A stretch of DNA of 60,469 nucleotides from Paulinella micropora (lineage: Eukaryota; Cercozoa; Imbricatea; Euglyphida): assembly GCA_009731375.1 (NCBI GenBank), contig BJOX01000175.1, positions 84,113 to 144,581 of the forward strand. The letters are read 5' to 3'. The position numbers and the translations under genes were made by a program. Under the pieces are notes generated by a model that saw nothing but the letters and a program-made list of their open reading frames with translations, was not told the DNA's origin and ran no database searches. Below are positions 37,345 to 48,600 of this stretch, piece after piece (positions within the stretch are counted from its first letter, which is position 1; the number at the start of each line of letters is the position of its first letter).

Positions 37345-38557
37345 TTTCTCTAATTTCTTGTAGTATATTCATGAGATTATTATTTTGTTTTTCTAATAAA
37401 TCTATCGCTTGTGATAGATTACCTACCTTTTCTGATAATTGTTGAACGGCCTTAATTAACGGGGCTATAAACTCGGAATAACCTATACCATAACCGACAT
37501 CGCCACTATCAATACATTTAACATCTTCTGGATTGATACTTACACCCTTCAATTCGTATTCTTTTCTTTGCTTTGGACAGGGAACCATAATTGTTTCTTT
37601 TATAAAACCGCCAAAATCTAACATATCCATTTCTGTAAGTATTTCTTCTAATTCCTGTGCTATTAAGCCAGTCCTACATTTCTTTTTGTCATCAATCATA
37701 CGATAGCAAACTGGATTTAACTTATTAATAAAATCTAAGCCTAAGCAATCCTTTATATCTTTTTTTCTCCTGTCTGAATATTGAATTGGATTAGACAATA
37801 CCCATAATTGTCCATCGCTCGCTCTTAATGACATTAAAGCAGTATTTGAATTATTCTCCCATATGAACCCACTCGTTGAAGAACCATTCACTCTAAATCT
37901 AATAGCATAAGAAGTTAATCCTCCGCCTCCTCCTGCTGGCGCTGTTCCTCCACTTAATGATTTATTATTCCCAGACCGAGACATATAAATCCCCCAGTTT
38001 GAATCAGTAGCATCCCATACAAATATTCCTCTCGCATTCGTCCCGTCTGTTTGTCCTTGAATTGCTATTTTTGCCCCATTAGTTGATGCTAATGCCGATG
38101 ATAGCACCCCAGAATATATAATCCCCGCACTAGCCGTAATCAATCCTTTTGTCCATAAAGTCCCGTTTAATCCATTCAACGACATCAACAATTGCTCTGC
38201 TGAATTCTCCCATACAAATCCCATCGTAGCATCATTAGCCACTCTAAAACGAAAAGCATATGAACTAAAATCATTTCCAGAAACAGCCAAACCATTTGCT
38301 AAACTTCTAGTGTTTAGAGCCCCACCAGATGCCGCATAAATCCCCCAACTTGTATTGGTTGTATCCCATAGAAATATTCCTTTTGCATTTGTTCCGTCTG
38401 TTATTCCCTGAATTCCTATTTTTACTCCACTTGTATTTGTTGCTGACGTTAGTGTGCCAGTATATGTAATCCCCGCACTCGCAGTTAATAATCCTGCTGT
38501 GCTTACATTCATCGCCTCAGACCATGTTATATTGCTTCCTGCTGTTATTCCTGATTT
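37334..38557 (-). pseudogene. Fibre protein with peptidase S74 domain (element B), 5' end lost at host junction
   Basis: The frame is open from the stop at 37334 up to 38557, where viral sequence ends. A Met at 38512 is internal, not a real start. The body repeats segments like 'ANGLAVSGNDFSSYAFRFRVAND' and GITYTGTLTSA. The C-terminal S74 chaperone domain has YSDRRKKDIKDCLGL and RTGLIAQELEEIL, and a coiled coil ends the protein. In phage-type fibres S74 directs trimerisation and then cleaves itself off. Parts of the body match the fibre of element A closely (for example FSSYAFRFRV, LLMSLNGLNGTLWTKGLITASAGI). The 5' part was removed by the junction at 38558. Confidence 0.75.
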
Positions 38558-41500
38558 CTACGCCCGGCGACCTGGTGCTGGAGTTGTCCGTGAGCGCGGC
38601 GGGCGACAACTGGACGCTGCCGGCCGCCGGCGCCAACGGGGCCGCCACGGCTCGACGGCGCCGCTGCACGTCAGCCGCCGGGGTGTGGGAGGTTTTTTGG
38701 GAGCAGGGAGGGGCCGCGCAGCAGTGCAGCGCGCAGCTGGGGCCGTGCAGCCACACTTTTACCGACGGCGGTGTGTTCTTGGTAGTAGTGCGCGGCCGGC
38801 TGCCGGCTTGGGCTATGACCTCGGAGTGGCGGGCTCAACACGCCGGCAGCGGGCGGGTAGCCTTGCGCAAGGTGCTGCAGTGGGGCGGGCTGCAGCTCTC
38901 GGCCGAGACTGGGCAACACTTCTATGGCGAGACGGCGTTGGAGTGGCTGCCGCCTCTGGACCAGCTGGACACGACAGGTTTGCAGAGCCTGGCGTTCAGC
39001 TTCTCGGGGCTGTCGCGGGCCGCGTGCTTCGACGTGTCAGGTCTGCAGGTGCGTGCGTCGCTGACGAGCACGCGCGCGGCATTCGCGGACTCGCCATGCC
39101 TCAAGTTTGCCAACGTCACGAGCTGGGACCTGTCGCGCGTGCTAGATACGGCGTACATGTTCCGCGGCACGCGGACCACTTTGCTGCTTGGGCTGGCAGG
39201 CTGGAACATGTCACAGGTCGTGAACGCCAGCGGCATGTTTGCGGACGCGCCATTGCTCTGGGCGGACCTGTCTCGCTGGAGGCCAGAAGGTCTGCAAGAC
39301 GCCAACGGCATGCTGTCCGGCGCGCCCGCTCTGGTGCAAAATCTGAGCAATTGGACATTAGCGCCCATGAACCCGCAGGCCTTCTGCGAGGGCCTAGCGC
39401 GCGGGTCTGTGCTGCAAAAGTCCCAGTTTCCCCGCGCTTGCGTGAGCAGCTGGCCTTCGCAGAGCACCTCTAGCTCGGCTTCGCGCTCTAGCTCGGCGTC
39501 CGAGTCTAGCTCGGTGTCGGTGTCCAGTTCGGTGTCGCTGACCAGCTCGGTGTCGGTGTCCAGTTCGGCGTCGCTGACCGGCTCGGTGTCGCAGACCAGC
39601 TCGGCGTCGGTGACCAGCTCGGTGTCGGTGACCGGCTCGGTGTCGGTGACCAGCTCGGCGTCGCAGACCAGCTCGGCGTCGGTGACCGGCTCGGTGTCGG
39701 TGACCGGCTCGGCGTCGCTGACCGGCTCGGCGTCGCAGACCAGCTCAGCGTCGGTGACCGGCTCGGTGTCGGTGACCAGCTCGGCGTCGCTGACCGGCTC
39801 GGCGTCGCTGACCAGCTCGGTGTCGGTGACCGGCTCGGCGTCGCTGACCAGCTCGGTGTCGCTGACCAGCTCGGTGTCGCTGACCAGCTCGGTGTCGCTG
39901 ACCAGCTCGGCGTCGCTGACGGGATCGCGTTCCCTGTCTAGCTCTGTGTCCTCCACTGCCTCCAGCTCAATGACGTCTACCAGCTCGCCCACGCGCTCGG
40001 CCACGCCGACGCCGACCATTTCGCAGACACTGACAGGCTCGCCTAGCCTGACCCCGAGCCCCTCGGTGACCAGCTCGGCGTCGGTGACGGCGACGATTTC
40101 CGTGACACCCACTAGATCAGTGACGCCATCCCCGTCTCCCGACACCGACGAGTGCGCGCTGGGGTATTGCCGGTGGGGGGACTGCACCAACACCTACGGC
40201 AGCTACACCTGCAACTGCTGGCCGCAGTCGTTCCCGCCGTACACCGGGAGCGGCTGTGCGCGCGACTACGTCCTGCCCGAATTCAGCTTCGGTGATTACT
40301 GGAACCTCAGCGCCTTCGCCGGTGCTTACTCGGTAGCGACCGGGGGCTGGGACGGCGCCATTGGCAAATACACCAAACTCTACGCACCCGTCGCGGGCAC
40401 TGATTGGGTCCGAATAGTGCACACGTTCTCGCAGAAACTGCTGCTTAAGAAGGGACTAGCGTACGACACGCAGGTGACCGGGATGAGAGACCCTTTGGAT
40501 GGCATAAACACTGGCTACCTGGTGGTGTCCATCGCGCTGGACGCCGGCGCCTTGCAGGTCATCTCGGAGGGCGCGTTGTCGAGCTTCGCCTCGAGCACGA
40601 GCCTGGCCACCCAATCGCTACCCAGGTACTCGCCCCCGACTGCCGACATCACCTTCAACAAGCTCTACCTAGAATTGAGAGCCACGGCGAGCTACTCCGG
40701 TGTGCGGTTGTTCAGCTTCCGGCTCAACAACCCGGGCGCGTGCTTGAACATAACCACGTGTACGGGCGGCCAGGCCTGCGTGTTGCCCGACAACCAGGAC
40801 GCCTACAGCTGCGCCACGCCCCTCCACCTGTTCAGGCCGTCGGACAAGTTCTGCGCCGAGCCGGTCACCGGGGCAGTCTTCGACGCGGGCTTGGGCGTCC
40901 AGCTGCAACTGAGCCCCGAGGCTTGCGCCCGGGAACCACTGTTTGTGTTCAGTGGCAAACAACTGGTGTACGTGCCGAACGCCAGCTGGGCGCTGACCAA
41001 CGACTGGTCCAACTCGTGGACCAACACGTGGGCCGCGGGCACGTCAACCACGCGTTTTGCGGCGCAGCTGCGCCTCATGTCTGAGGTTTCCACCGTCTCG
41101 CAGCAGTGGAGCTGGGACGGGGGCACCGGGCGTCTGCAGTCCCAGAACGCGCACGCCTCGTACCCCGGCGGCGGCTTTCTGAACACCGACGACAACCGGG
41201 TCAGCGTGTATGGTGTGGCGGCCGCCTCCAACGCGAGCGCCGTGGGCCTGGGCGCGGGCTTCGCCTTCAACTACACGCTGCTGCAGCTCACCAACAACGG
41301 CGTGCTGTGCCTCAACGTCAAAGACGGCTTAGACATCAACGGCTACCCGTACCGACCGCTCGGCCTGATCGGGGGCGGCTGTACGCCCTCCCCCAACAAC
41401 ATGCTCAGCTACTCGGGCTACACCAGCAGCACGCTGCGGTTCGCGCACGTAGGCGACGGCGGCTGGTGCCTGCACAACGCGTACCCCACGGGCTGCGACG

Positions 41501-44007
41501 TGTGCGGTGGGGCCCAAGTGGCCTCGACGCTAGTCAGGTGCAACTCCGTCAGCCTCAAACCGACGAACCTGCAGTGGCGCGTGTCGTCGACGACCGTCTG
41601 GATCACAGAAGCCAACGGGGCGACGGGTTCTTCGTACGCTAGCTACGTCAACGCCAACGGCCACTACGTCTACTGGACCTCCGGCAGCTACGCCAGCAAC
41701 GTCGGCACCTTTGCAGACAACCTGCACCCGCGGCGCGCCGGGTTCCACCTGTACCGACCCTCGGACGGCTACTGCGCCGAGCCGCTGCCGAACGCGGGGC
41801 TCGGCAACGCGGGCAGCTTGTACACTTTTCCCACCTACAGCAGCAGCAACACCCAACACAGCGGCCTGTGGAACCTGGCGAGGTCGACCGCCTATGATTA
41901 TACGAACGATGCCTATCGAGCGTTCGACGGCAGCAGCTTGCCGTGGCGGTCGGCCTACAACAGCTACCTGAGCCCCAGCGGGGCTTACAACTCCCCGAGC
42001 TTCTCGCAGACCACCAACGGAGTCTCAGGCGAGTGGCTGCAAGTCCGCTGGGTGGGGAGCACGCCGATGGTCCTGTACAGCTTCGCCATCCAGGCGAGTT
42101 TTTCGTCCGCCGCCGCTTCCGCGTACCCCAAGCGGTTGGCGGTGTGGGGGTCCGCGCAGGCCAGCGACTCGCCCACGGCCTGGACCCTGCTGTACCGCAG
42201 CGGCGACGGGTCCGGCTCCGGGGACGAGCCTGCTTGGAGCACTCCGGGCGAGATCAGGAGCTTCACGCCGTACGTGATTGCCTCCTCCTTCAAGGTGTAC
42301 CGGTGGGTGTTTGAGTCGGTCTACACGCAGGCCGTTACTTATGCTGAACTCACGGACCTTAGGCTGAACTTCCGTGGCCAGGCCGTGCAGAGCACTCTGC
42401 GCTTCACGCCCGGGGCCTGCTCGCTGCCCCCGCTCTTTGTCCTGTTCCAGGGGCTGTACGTGCTGTACAAGCCCGACCCCAGGTGGACCCTGGTGCAGGA
42501 CTGGACGAACCCCTGGACCAACACCTGGGCCGTCACAAACTCTACGTCGCGCTACCAGGCCAGGCTGCAGCACTGGCAGGAGCTTACGGACTATACTATC
42601 GCGCAGTGGACCCCGAGCGCCGTAGGTGGTTCGAACTGGACCCTGCGGAGCAACTTTCCCAGCGCGCTGTTTCCTGGTGGGGGCTACCTCAACGCCCAGG
42701 ACAACATGCTCGGCGTCTACGGCGGCAACGACGCGGCGGCCGTGGGTGCGCTGGGCCTGGGCGTACCGCCGGCTTTTGCTACGACCATGTTGCAGCTCGG
42801 CAGTGGCAGCTACTGCGTGCACGCAGAGAACGGCACGGACCCCCCCACGCTGTCCCTGTCTACTACCTGCACGCAGAACGCTAACAACCTGCTGGCCTTT
42901 TCCGGCGGCAGGCTCCGCCTGCCGTTCCGGGGGCCCGGCGACTACTGCCTGGCCAACAACTACGCGCCCTGCAGCGGCGACTGCGGCCAACAACAGCTGG
43001 CCTCGTACGTGGCCTCCTGCGACAGCGTCAGCCTGCGGCCGGACGCCCTGCGCTGGCGGGTCGAGAGCTCCGGCCAGCTGCTGCACGTGTGGTCCGGCCG
43101 GCGCGCGTACCTGAACACGACGGCCAACGGCCTGCTCGTGTCGTGGTCGAGCGCTGCTAACCTCACGGTAACGTACCCAGCCGTACAGTTCTCGCCCTTC
43201 CATTTGTATAGGCTGGGGGATAACTTCTGTGCCGGCCCGGCGGCGGACGCGAGCTTCGTGAACGGCGGCGAGGTGGCGCTGGCGTTCAGCCCCGAGGCGT
43301 GCTGGCAGCCCGCGCCCTTCGTTTGGGACGCCGGGTGCATCCTGTACCTACCCCGCCGGGACTGGGCGCTGAGCTATTGCTGTGGCAGGCCCACCTGGAC
43401 CGGCTGGGCCGGCGGCATGCGCTACGGCGTGATGCTGCGCCAGGTCACGACGCTGACGGACACGACGCAGCTCTGGACGTACAACGCGACCGCGCAGACC
43501 ATCCAAAGCAACGCGAACCTCGCGTTGTATATGAATACCGAAGACAACCAGCTGGGCCTGTACACAACCGTAACTACCATCGGCGTCGGTTCCGGGCCCG
43601 TGCTGTTCAGCCGCTGGGACCCGCTGAACGCGATAGCCTTCCAGCTGACCAGCAACAACTGGTGCATGACGGCCAATACCGGCGGCACAGTGACTGCGTC
43701 CGCCTGTTCTTCGCTCGGAGCCAACGTGCTGTGGAAGGCAAGCGCTGGGCGAACCCTCCTCCGGTTCCCGCTGTTAGGCGACGGGGGCTACTGCCTGCAC
43801 AATGCGTACCCCGGTGGTAACGTGGACCAAGCTTCGACCATAGTCCGGTGCAGCGCCAACGGTCTTGCCCCGAGTAACATGACCTGGCACTTTACTGGTT
43901 TCACTATCCTCAAGCACAGCGCTACGTTGCGCTGGTCTTTGTACGATAGTACTAGCCAGCATCTTGTGACGTGGTATAACCCCACGGTCACTACTGTTTT
44001 TCTGTGA
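38524..44007 (+). CDS. Large host cell-surface protein, chimeric N-terminus
   Basis: 1827 codons, GC-rich, no intron evident. Residues 1-12 (MLYCFLLLFLIS) come from antisense viral fibre DNA; the host part begins at TPGDLVLELS. Order: an N-terminal region shared with the paralogue; a BspA/DUF285-like repeat region at about 150-290 (LDTAYMFRGT, VVNASGMFADAP); a Ser/Thr/Val-rich repeat stalk at about 310-535; an EGF-like domain at about 540-580 (DTDECALGYC...GSYTCNC); three related modules starting 'H-L-x-R-x-x-D-x-x-C-A' near 767, 1074 and 1559; and a discoidin (F5/8C)-like insert near 1119-1279. Likely an adhesin or cell-wall protein. The native signal peptide is lost; see the paralogue at 44197. 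Confidence 0.7.
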   Translation: MLYCFLLLFLISTPGDLVLELSVSAAGDNWTLPAAGANGAATARRRRCTSAAGVWEVFWEQGGAAQQCSAQLGPCSHTFTDGGVFLVVVRGRLPAWAMTSEWRAQHAGSGRVALRKVLQWGGLQLSAETGQHFYGETALEWLPPLDQLDTTGLQSLAFSFSGLSRAACFDVSGLQVRASLTSTRAAFADSPCLKFANVTSWDLSRVLDTAYMFRGTRTTLLLGLAGWNMSQVVNASGMFADAPLLWADLSRWRPEGLQDANGMLSGAPALVQNLSNWTLAPMNPQAFCEGLARGSVLQKSQFPRACVSSWPSQSTSSSASRSSSASESSSVSVSSSVSLTSSVSVSSSASLTGSVSQTSSASVTSSVSVTGSVSVTSSASQTSSASVTGSVSVTGSASLTGSASQTSSASVTGSVSVTSSASLTGSASLTSSVSVTGSASLTSSVSLTSSVSLTSSVSLTSSASLTGSRSLSSSVSSTASSSMTSTSSPTRSATPTPTISQTLTGSPSLTPSPSVTSSASVTATISVTPTRSVTPSPSPDTDECALGYCRWGDCTNTYGSYTCNCWPQSFPPYTGSGCARDYVLPEFSFGDYWNLSAFAGAYSVATGGWDGAIGKYTKLYAPVAGTDWVRIVHTFSQKLLLKKGLAYDTQVTGMRDPLDGINTGYLVVSIALDAGALQVISEGALSSFASSTSLATQSLPRYSPPTADITFNKLYLELRATASYSGVRLFSFRLNNPGACLNITTCTGGQACVLPDNQDAYSCATPLHLFRPSDKFCAEPVTGAVFDAGLGVQLQLSPEACAREPLFVFSGKQLVYVPNASWALTNDWSNSWTNTWAAGTSTTRFAAQLRLMSEVSTVSQQWSWDGGTGRLQSQNAHASYPGGGFLNTDDNRVSVYGVAAASNASAVGLGAGFAFNYTLLQLTNNGVLCLNVKDGLDINGYPYRPLGLIGGGCTPSPNNMLSYSGYTSSTLRFAHVGDGGWCLHNAYPTGCDVCGGAQVASTLVRCNSVSLKPTNLQWRVSSTTVWITEANGATGSSYASYVNANGHYVYWTSGSYASNVGTFADNLHPRRAGFHLYRPSDGYCAEPLPNAGLGNAGSLYTFPTYSSSNTQHSGLWNLARSTAYDYTNDAYRAFDGSSLPWRSAYNSYLSPSGAYNSPSFSQTTNGVSGEWLQVRWVGSTPMVLYSFAIQASFSSAAASAYPKRLAVWGSAQASDSPTAWTLLYRSGDGSGSGDEPAWSTPGEIRSFTPYVIASSFKVYRWVFESVYTQAVTYAELTDLRLNFRGQAVQSTLRFTPGACSLPPLFVLFQGLYVLYKPDPRWTLVQDWTNPWTNTWAVTNSTSRYQARLQHWQELTDYTIAQWTPSAVGGSNWTLRSNFPSALFPGGGYLNAQDNMLGVYGGNDAAAVGALGLGVPPAFATTMLQLGSGSYCVHAENGTDPPTLSLSTTCTQNANNLLAFSGGRLRLPFRGPGDYCLANNYAPCSGDCGQQQLASYVASCDSVSLRPDALRWRVESSGQLLHVWSGRRAYLNTTANGLLVSWSSAANLTVTYPAVQFSPFHLYRLGDNFCAGPAADASFVNGGEVALAFSPEACWQPAPFVWDAGCILYLPRRDWALSYCCGRPTWTGWAGGMRYGVMLRQVTTLTDTTQLWTYNATAQTIQSNANLALYMNTEDNQLGLYTTVTTIGVGSGPVLFSRWDPLNAIAFQLTSNNWCMTANTGGTVTASACSSLGANVLWKASAGRTLLRFPLLGDGGYCLHNAYPGGNVDQASTIVRCSANGLAPSNMTWHFTGFTILKHSATLRWSLYDSTSQHLVTWYNPTVTTVFL
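38558..38562. other. Junction of element B with host surface-protein gene
   Basis: Left of this point the sequence reads as fibre gene (minus strand); right of it, from CCCGGCGACCTGGTGCTGGA, it matches the paralogous host gene at 44311 onward. GC content rises sharply. Both genes lose their 5' ends. It is either a real rearrangement or an assembly join. Confidence 0.75.
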
Positions 44008-44196
44008 GTAGCAAGCCAAGATACGCCCCATTTAATAGTTATTAAAAAATAGAAACCAGGTCGCCGGGCCCTGTATTCTTCTCTTCCCTCGCCCCTTCTG
44101 CCACACTGGCCCTTTCAACCCCTCCCCCGGCGCCAGTGTGTGTGGAGAGGGGCTGGGGTACATCTCGCAATATATCTACATTAAAAGCGCTAGTGG
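44008..44196. promoter_or_regulatory. Intergenic region with ATTAAA and TATA-like elements
   Basis: TTATTAAAAAATAG at about 44039 may be a polyadenylation signal for the upstream gene (ATTAAA also follows the gene ending 47862). AATATAT at about 44169, 28 bases before the next ATG, is a candidate TATA-like element. Confidence 0.35.
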
Positions 44197-47100
44197 ATGA
44201 GGATGATACAGTTGAACCTAGTTCCAGGGTGGCCGCGCGTGTTGCTAGCGGCCTTGCTGCCGTTGCTGTTGCGCGCGTATTGCCCGTATGACCCCTCGTC
44301 TGCTAAGCCCGGCGACCTGGTGCTGGAGCTGTCGGTGAGCGCGGCGGGCGACAACTGGACGCTGCCGGCCGCCGGCGCCAACGGGGCCGCTATGGCTACC
44401 AGGCGGCGCCGTCGCACGACAGCCACCGGTGTGTGGGAGGTTTTCTGGGAGCAGGGAGGGGCTGCGCAGCAGTGCAGTGCGCTGCTGGGGCCGTGCAGCC
44501 ACACCTTTACCGACGGTGGTGTGTTCTTGGTGGTAGTGCGCGGCCGGCTGCCGGCTTGGGCTATGATCTTGGATTGGCGGGCTCAACACGGCGGCGGCGG
44601 CAGGGTAGCCTTGCGCAAGGTGCTGCAGTGGGGCGGGCTGCGGCTCGCGGCCGAGACGGGGCAACACTTCTACGGCGAAACCGAGTTGGAGTGGCTGCCG
44701 CCCCTGGACCAGCTGGACACGACGGGCTTGCAGAGCCTGGCCTTCAGCTTCGCGGGGCTGTCGCGGGCCGCGTGCTTCGACGTGTCGGGTCTGCAGTTGT
44801 CTGCATCGCTGGCCAGCACGCGCGCGGCCTTTGCGGACTCGCCGTGCCTCAAGTTTGCCAACGTCACGAGCTGGGACCTGTCGCGCGTGCTAGACACGGC
44901 GTACATGTTCCGCGGTACGCAGGCCACTTCGCTGCCTGGGCTGGCCAGCTGGAACATGTCGCGGGTCGTGAACGCCAGCGGCATGTTTGAGGGCGCGTCG
45001 CTGCTCGGGGCGGATCTGTCTCGCTGGAGGCCAGGCAGCCTGCGAGAAGCCAGCGGCATGCTGTCCGGCGCGCCGGCACTGGTTCCGGACCTGAGCAACT
45101 GGACAGTAGCGCCCATGGACCCGCAGGCCACCGCGGCCTTCTGCCAAGGGCTGGTGCGGGGCTCCGCGCTTAGCGAGAGGCAGGCCCCCCGGGCGTGCGC
45201 GAGCTCCGCGTCAGTAACCTGCACGCCCTCTGTGTCCTTGTCCAGCTCGCCCTCGGTGACCAGCTCGGTGTCCCTGCCCAGCTCAGCGTCGGTGACCGGC
45301 TCGACGTCAGTGTCCAGCTCAGCGTCGGTGACCAGCTCGGTGTCGGTGTCCAGTTCGGTGTCGGTGTCCAGCTCAGCCTCGGTGACCAGCTCGGTGTCCC
45401 TGTCCAGCGCAGCCTCGGTGACTGGCTCGGTATCCCTGTCCAGCTCGCCATCGGCGACCAGCTCGCGCTCCGCGACCAGCTCGCCCTCGGTGACCAGCTC
45501 GGCGTCGCTGACGGGTTCGCGTTCCCTGTCGAGCTCTCCGTCTCTGTCTAGCTCTGTGTCCTCCACTGCCTCCATCTCAATGACGTCTACCAGCTCGCCC
45601 ACGCGCTCGGCCACGCCAACGCCGACCATTTCACAGACACTGACAGGCTCGCCTAGCCTGACACCGAGCCCCTCGGTTACCAGCTCACTGTCCTTGTCCA
45701 GCTCGGCGTCGGTGACGGCAACGATTTCCGTGACACCCACCATATCTGTGACCCCGTCCGTGACGCCGTCCGTGACGCCGTCCGTGTCGCTGTCCGCATC
45801 GCCGGACCTCAATGAGTGCGCCCGCCCGGACAATGGTGGCTGCGGGGCCAGCGGGGTCTGCGTCAATACCTATGGCAGCTACACTTGCACGTGCAATGCA
45901 GGCTATGCCCAGGCCGGCACAGGCACGCTCACGTCACCTAACGAGCTGTATGGCTGGGTCGTGACCATCAGCAGCGGGACCAGTGCCAGCTCCGCTACGG
46001 ACAATAGTGCTACCACGTCCTGGAAGTCGTCGTTGCTCTAGGGGGGCTACGGCACAACCGTCAGCAACAATGTGTGTAGCAACACTGCGACTGCCCCCGT
46101 GACCGTGGCGGGCGGTACCAACTACGTCGGCGATTACCTGCAAGTAAGCCAGTCGCTAGGCAGCTTTGCGCGGCTCTTGTCAGTGGGCGTGAGTAGTGCG
46201 CGCAGTACATACGCCAACCCTATCAATGGTTGCCCGGGTACGTGTAACACGGTCGGCGCAGTGTCGGAATTGGCGGTGCTAGGCTCCACGGACCTGGGTC
46301 TGAACTGGACGTACGTGGGCACGAGCGGCACTTGGAGCAGCTGGAGCGCCGGCCAGACCCAAACTGCAAGCTTGAGCCTAACGCAAGATTATAATGCCTA
46401 CCGCTTCGTCGTGATCAGGAACTATTTGCTCTACAGCTTCTCCGTCGCCGCCTGTGAGAAGTTTGTGTTTTTGGGCGACATGCGGGTCACACTGGACGTG
46501 CCGGTGTGCATCGCAGGTTCGCCGACGCCGTCCGCGACGATATCTGTGACGCCCACGATCTCTTTGACGAAATCTGTGACGCCGACCGTGTCTGTGACGC
46601 CGAGCGTGACACCGGCCGCGTCCGTGACGCCGAGCGTGTCGACTACGCCGACCGTGTCGGCTACGCCGAGCGCGACTCCGACCGTGTCACCGACCGTGTC
46701 GACTACGCCGACCGCGACTCCGACCGTGACGCCGACTCGTTCCTGGACGCCAACGCGCAGCCCCAGCGCGACCATCACCCCGACACAGACGCCCACGAGG
46801 AGTCTCACCGGTTCCAGCACTGTCAGCATAAGCCCGAGCGTCAGCAGATCCAGAAGCCCCTGCTTCTATTTTAGACAGAGCAGCGGAGGCTGTGGGGCGA
46901 CCTATCCAGTCCCGCCGACATTAAACCTGGGGTTGGACTGGATCGTCCGCAATAACGCGGGAGGCGATCCACGTAGCTCTATTGTCACAAACACAGGCAA
47001 CCTGGAGTTCAACATTGCGTATTGTGCGACCGATGGTAACAGCTACAGTTATTTTACTATTAGGCACACAGTTGTCGCCGGAGGCAACCCAGTCATCCTC

Positions 47101-47418
47101 AGAGCCGACCAAGTATACGGATACACCCTGAACATCGCAAACGTGAACTCAGTAGTTTATAATATTTACGTCAGAGTCTATTCCACCCAAAGCGCTTCAA
47201 ACACCGTGTTTAGTGGTAGCTTGTACGGCTCTGCGACTATTCACGGCGCGGTGCAAAGAAGCTATAACTTTTCCGAGCTACTCTCCGGAGACAAAGAGCT
47301 AGCTACGATCGATGTCCTGGTGGAGAATGGCAGCAACATGTATCCCACGCTCTGGTGCTCGCCGGCATTGAAGCTCCAACTTTACAGCTTCGGTCTTACC
47401 ACTTGGCCGTCACCCTAA
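44197..47418 (+). CDS. Paralogous surface protein with intact signal peptide and in-frame TAG
   Basis: The frame is open from the ATG at 44197 to the TAA at 47416-47418, except for a TAG at 46039-46041 (codon 615). Residues 1-27 form a signal peptide (RVLLAALLPLLLRAY). Then come the region shared with the gene at 38524, DUF285-like repeats, a Ser/Thr stalk, and an EGF-like domain (DLNECARPDNGGC...) near 538-575. A discoidin-like domain spans the TAG (SATTSWKSSLL before, GGYGTTVSNNVCSNTATAP after). A second Ser/Thr-Pro stalk (SVTPTVSVTPSVTP) and a C-terminal beta-rich domain follow. The sequence on both sides of the TAG looks equally coding, so this is a single recent nonsense change, an error, or readthrough. 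Confidence 0.65.
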
Positions 47419-47862
47419 GCGAGCCCCTAATCCGTGACTCCGTCCGTGACTCCGTCCGACACCGCCAGAAATTTGTTTTATTGCTTAACGAGCAAAACAT
47501 CACACACGATCCTGAATGTACCGGGGGCCAGCCAATAATACGCGGGCCCCGCGGCGCTGTACGTAGCGGGTTCTAACGATGGCACCAATTGGTACTACAT
47601 CAGATACTACAGCAATACAAATCTAGACTTGAGCGGTGGCAACGTCAATACTGGCACCAGCGCGTACTGCACGCAATTTTCTGATTTAGAGTTTGCTACG
47701 CCTTATCAGTACTACCTGCGTTATAAGCTCATCATTCCCTTGATGTTCTATAAGCTGCCCACTGGCCAGACGAGTTGTGCTGCCAGCAATGCCTTCGGGG
47801 CAGTGGCCTATGTGCCTACAGTGGAAGTAAGAGTTTGCCACCCGACGTGGTGCCCACCCTAA
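47419..47862 (+). pseudogene. C-terminal fragment of a third surface-protein paralogue
   Basis: A Ser/Thr-Pro stalk remnant (SVTPSVTPSDTARN) just past the previous stop is followed after stops by GSNDGTNWYYIRYYSNTN and a beta-rich end CAASNAFGAVAYVPTVEVRVCHP, with a TAA at 47860-47862. It resembles in style the C-terminal domain of the preceding gene. It appears to be a tandem duplicate reduced to its 3' end. An ATTAAA lies 30 bases downstream. Confidence 0.5.
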
Positions 47863-47974
47863 GCCAGATATGCCCCGGCGGACCGGGGGTTTTTATTAAA
47901 AGCATTTTTTTTGTACCTTGTAACCTGCACGCTCCGGGGGGCATGCCCCCCGCGCCCCCCCCCTCCACCCCTGG

Positions 47975-48600
47975 GCAGATACGCCTACGCCCCGCCTTGC
48001 GCTCCGCCTTGCCATTCGCCTATAACACTTTTGCGATCGTGCGCCTGACATCTTCTGTGTTCTCTTGCGCCACTGGTCGAAATCGGCTTTCGATACGATC
48101 CACAGCTTTAGCATGTTCGACCAAAGGGGAGTAAGGTACTCTTTGCCGTGGTTTGCAGCTTTTGCCAATTTTGCAAAATCTATTTCAAAGTCATAAAAGT
48201 GATCAGTAAACGGAGGCATCTCTTCTGTCTCCTTGAAGTCATCCCAGGTACAGTAGTCCAAGGTCTTGATGTTGAACGAGCAATTGCGAAAGCTGATCCA
48301 GTCGCTGCGGATCGACGACTGGGTCCAGCTTTCGCAATTGCTCATTCATTAGCGGGAAGAAAGGATGCGGTACACAAACTAGGTACTTATCCAGAGTGTC
48401 ATTGCCCGACCTGACATTGTCGGTGTAGTAGAGCGAAGACCCGAGCACCTCCGCGGTGTAGGTTATATAATCGCTCGAATATTCATACACACTTGTTTAA
48501 ATTAACGGGGTCATAGAGCTTCGTATTATCCTCGATCGTGGGCAGGTGGCTGTCGCTACGGAACTCGACGTCAAGCCCCAGCACATTCTTTACGTGAGCC
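47975..48600 (-). pseudogene. Internally deleted copy 3 of TV-Pol/SF3 helicase gene
   Basis: It reads on the minus strand as polymerase-domain remnant (near 48520-48600), then YTAEVLGSSLYYTDNVRSG, then FRNCSFNIKTLDYCTWDDF and DHFYDFEIDFAKLAKAANHG, which match the near full-length copy at 51.8-52.1 kb. It then jumps directly to the C-terminal part (IVSKADFDQW, then an Arg/Ala-rich end). The SF3 ATPase core is missing. Two frames are used. A dead copy. Confidence 0.75.

Noticed and set aside
38922-40193. Antisense frame rich in VTDTELVSDAE
   Set aside because: It is the complement of the Ser/Thr stalk repeats of the surface-protein gene, kept open by GC-rich repeats.
44670-45866. Antisense acidic repeat frame of 398 codons
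   Set aside because: Shadow of the second surface-protein gene for the same reason.
46039-46041. Nuclear genetic code with UAG as sense codon
   Set aside because: Only one in-frame TAG was seen in a long gene; one case cannot support recoding, so it is kept only as an observation.
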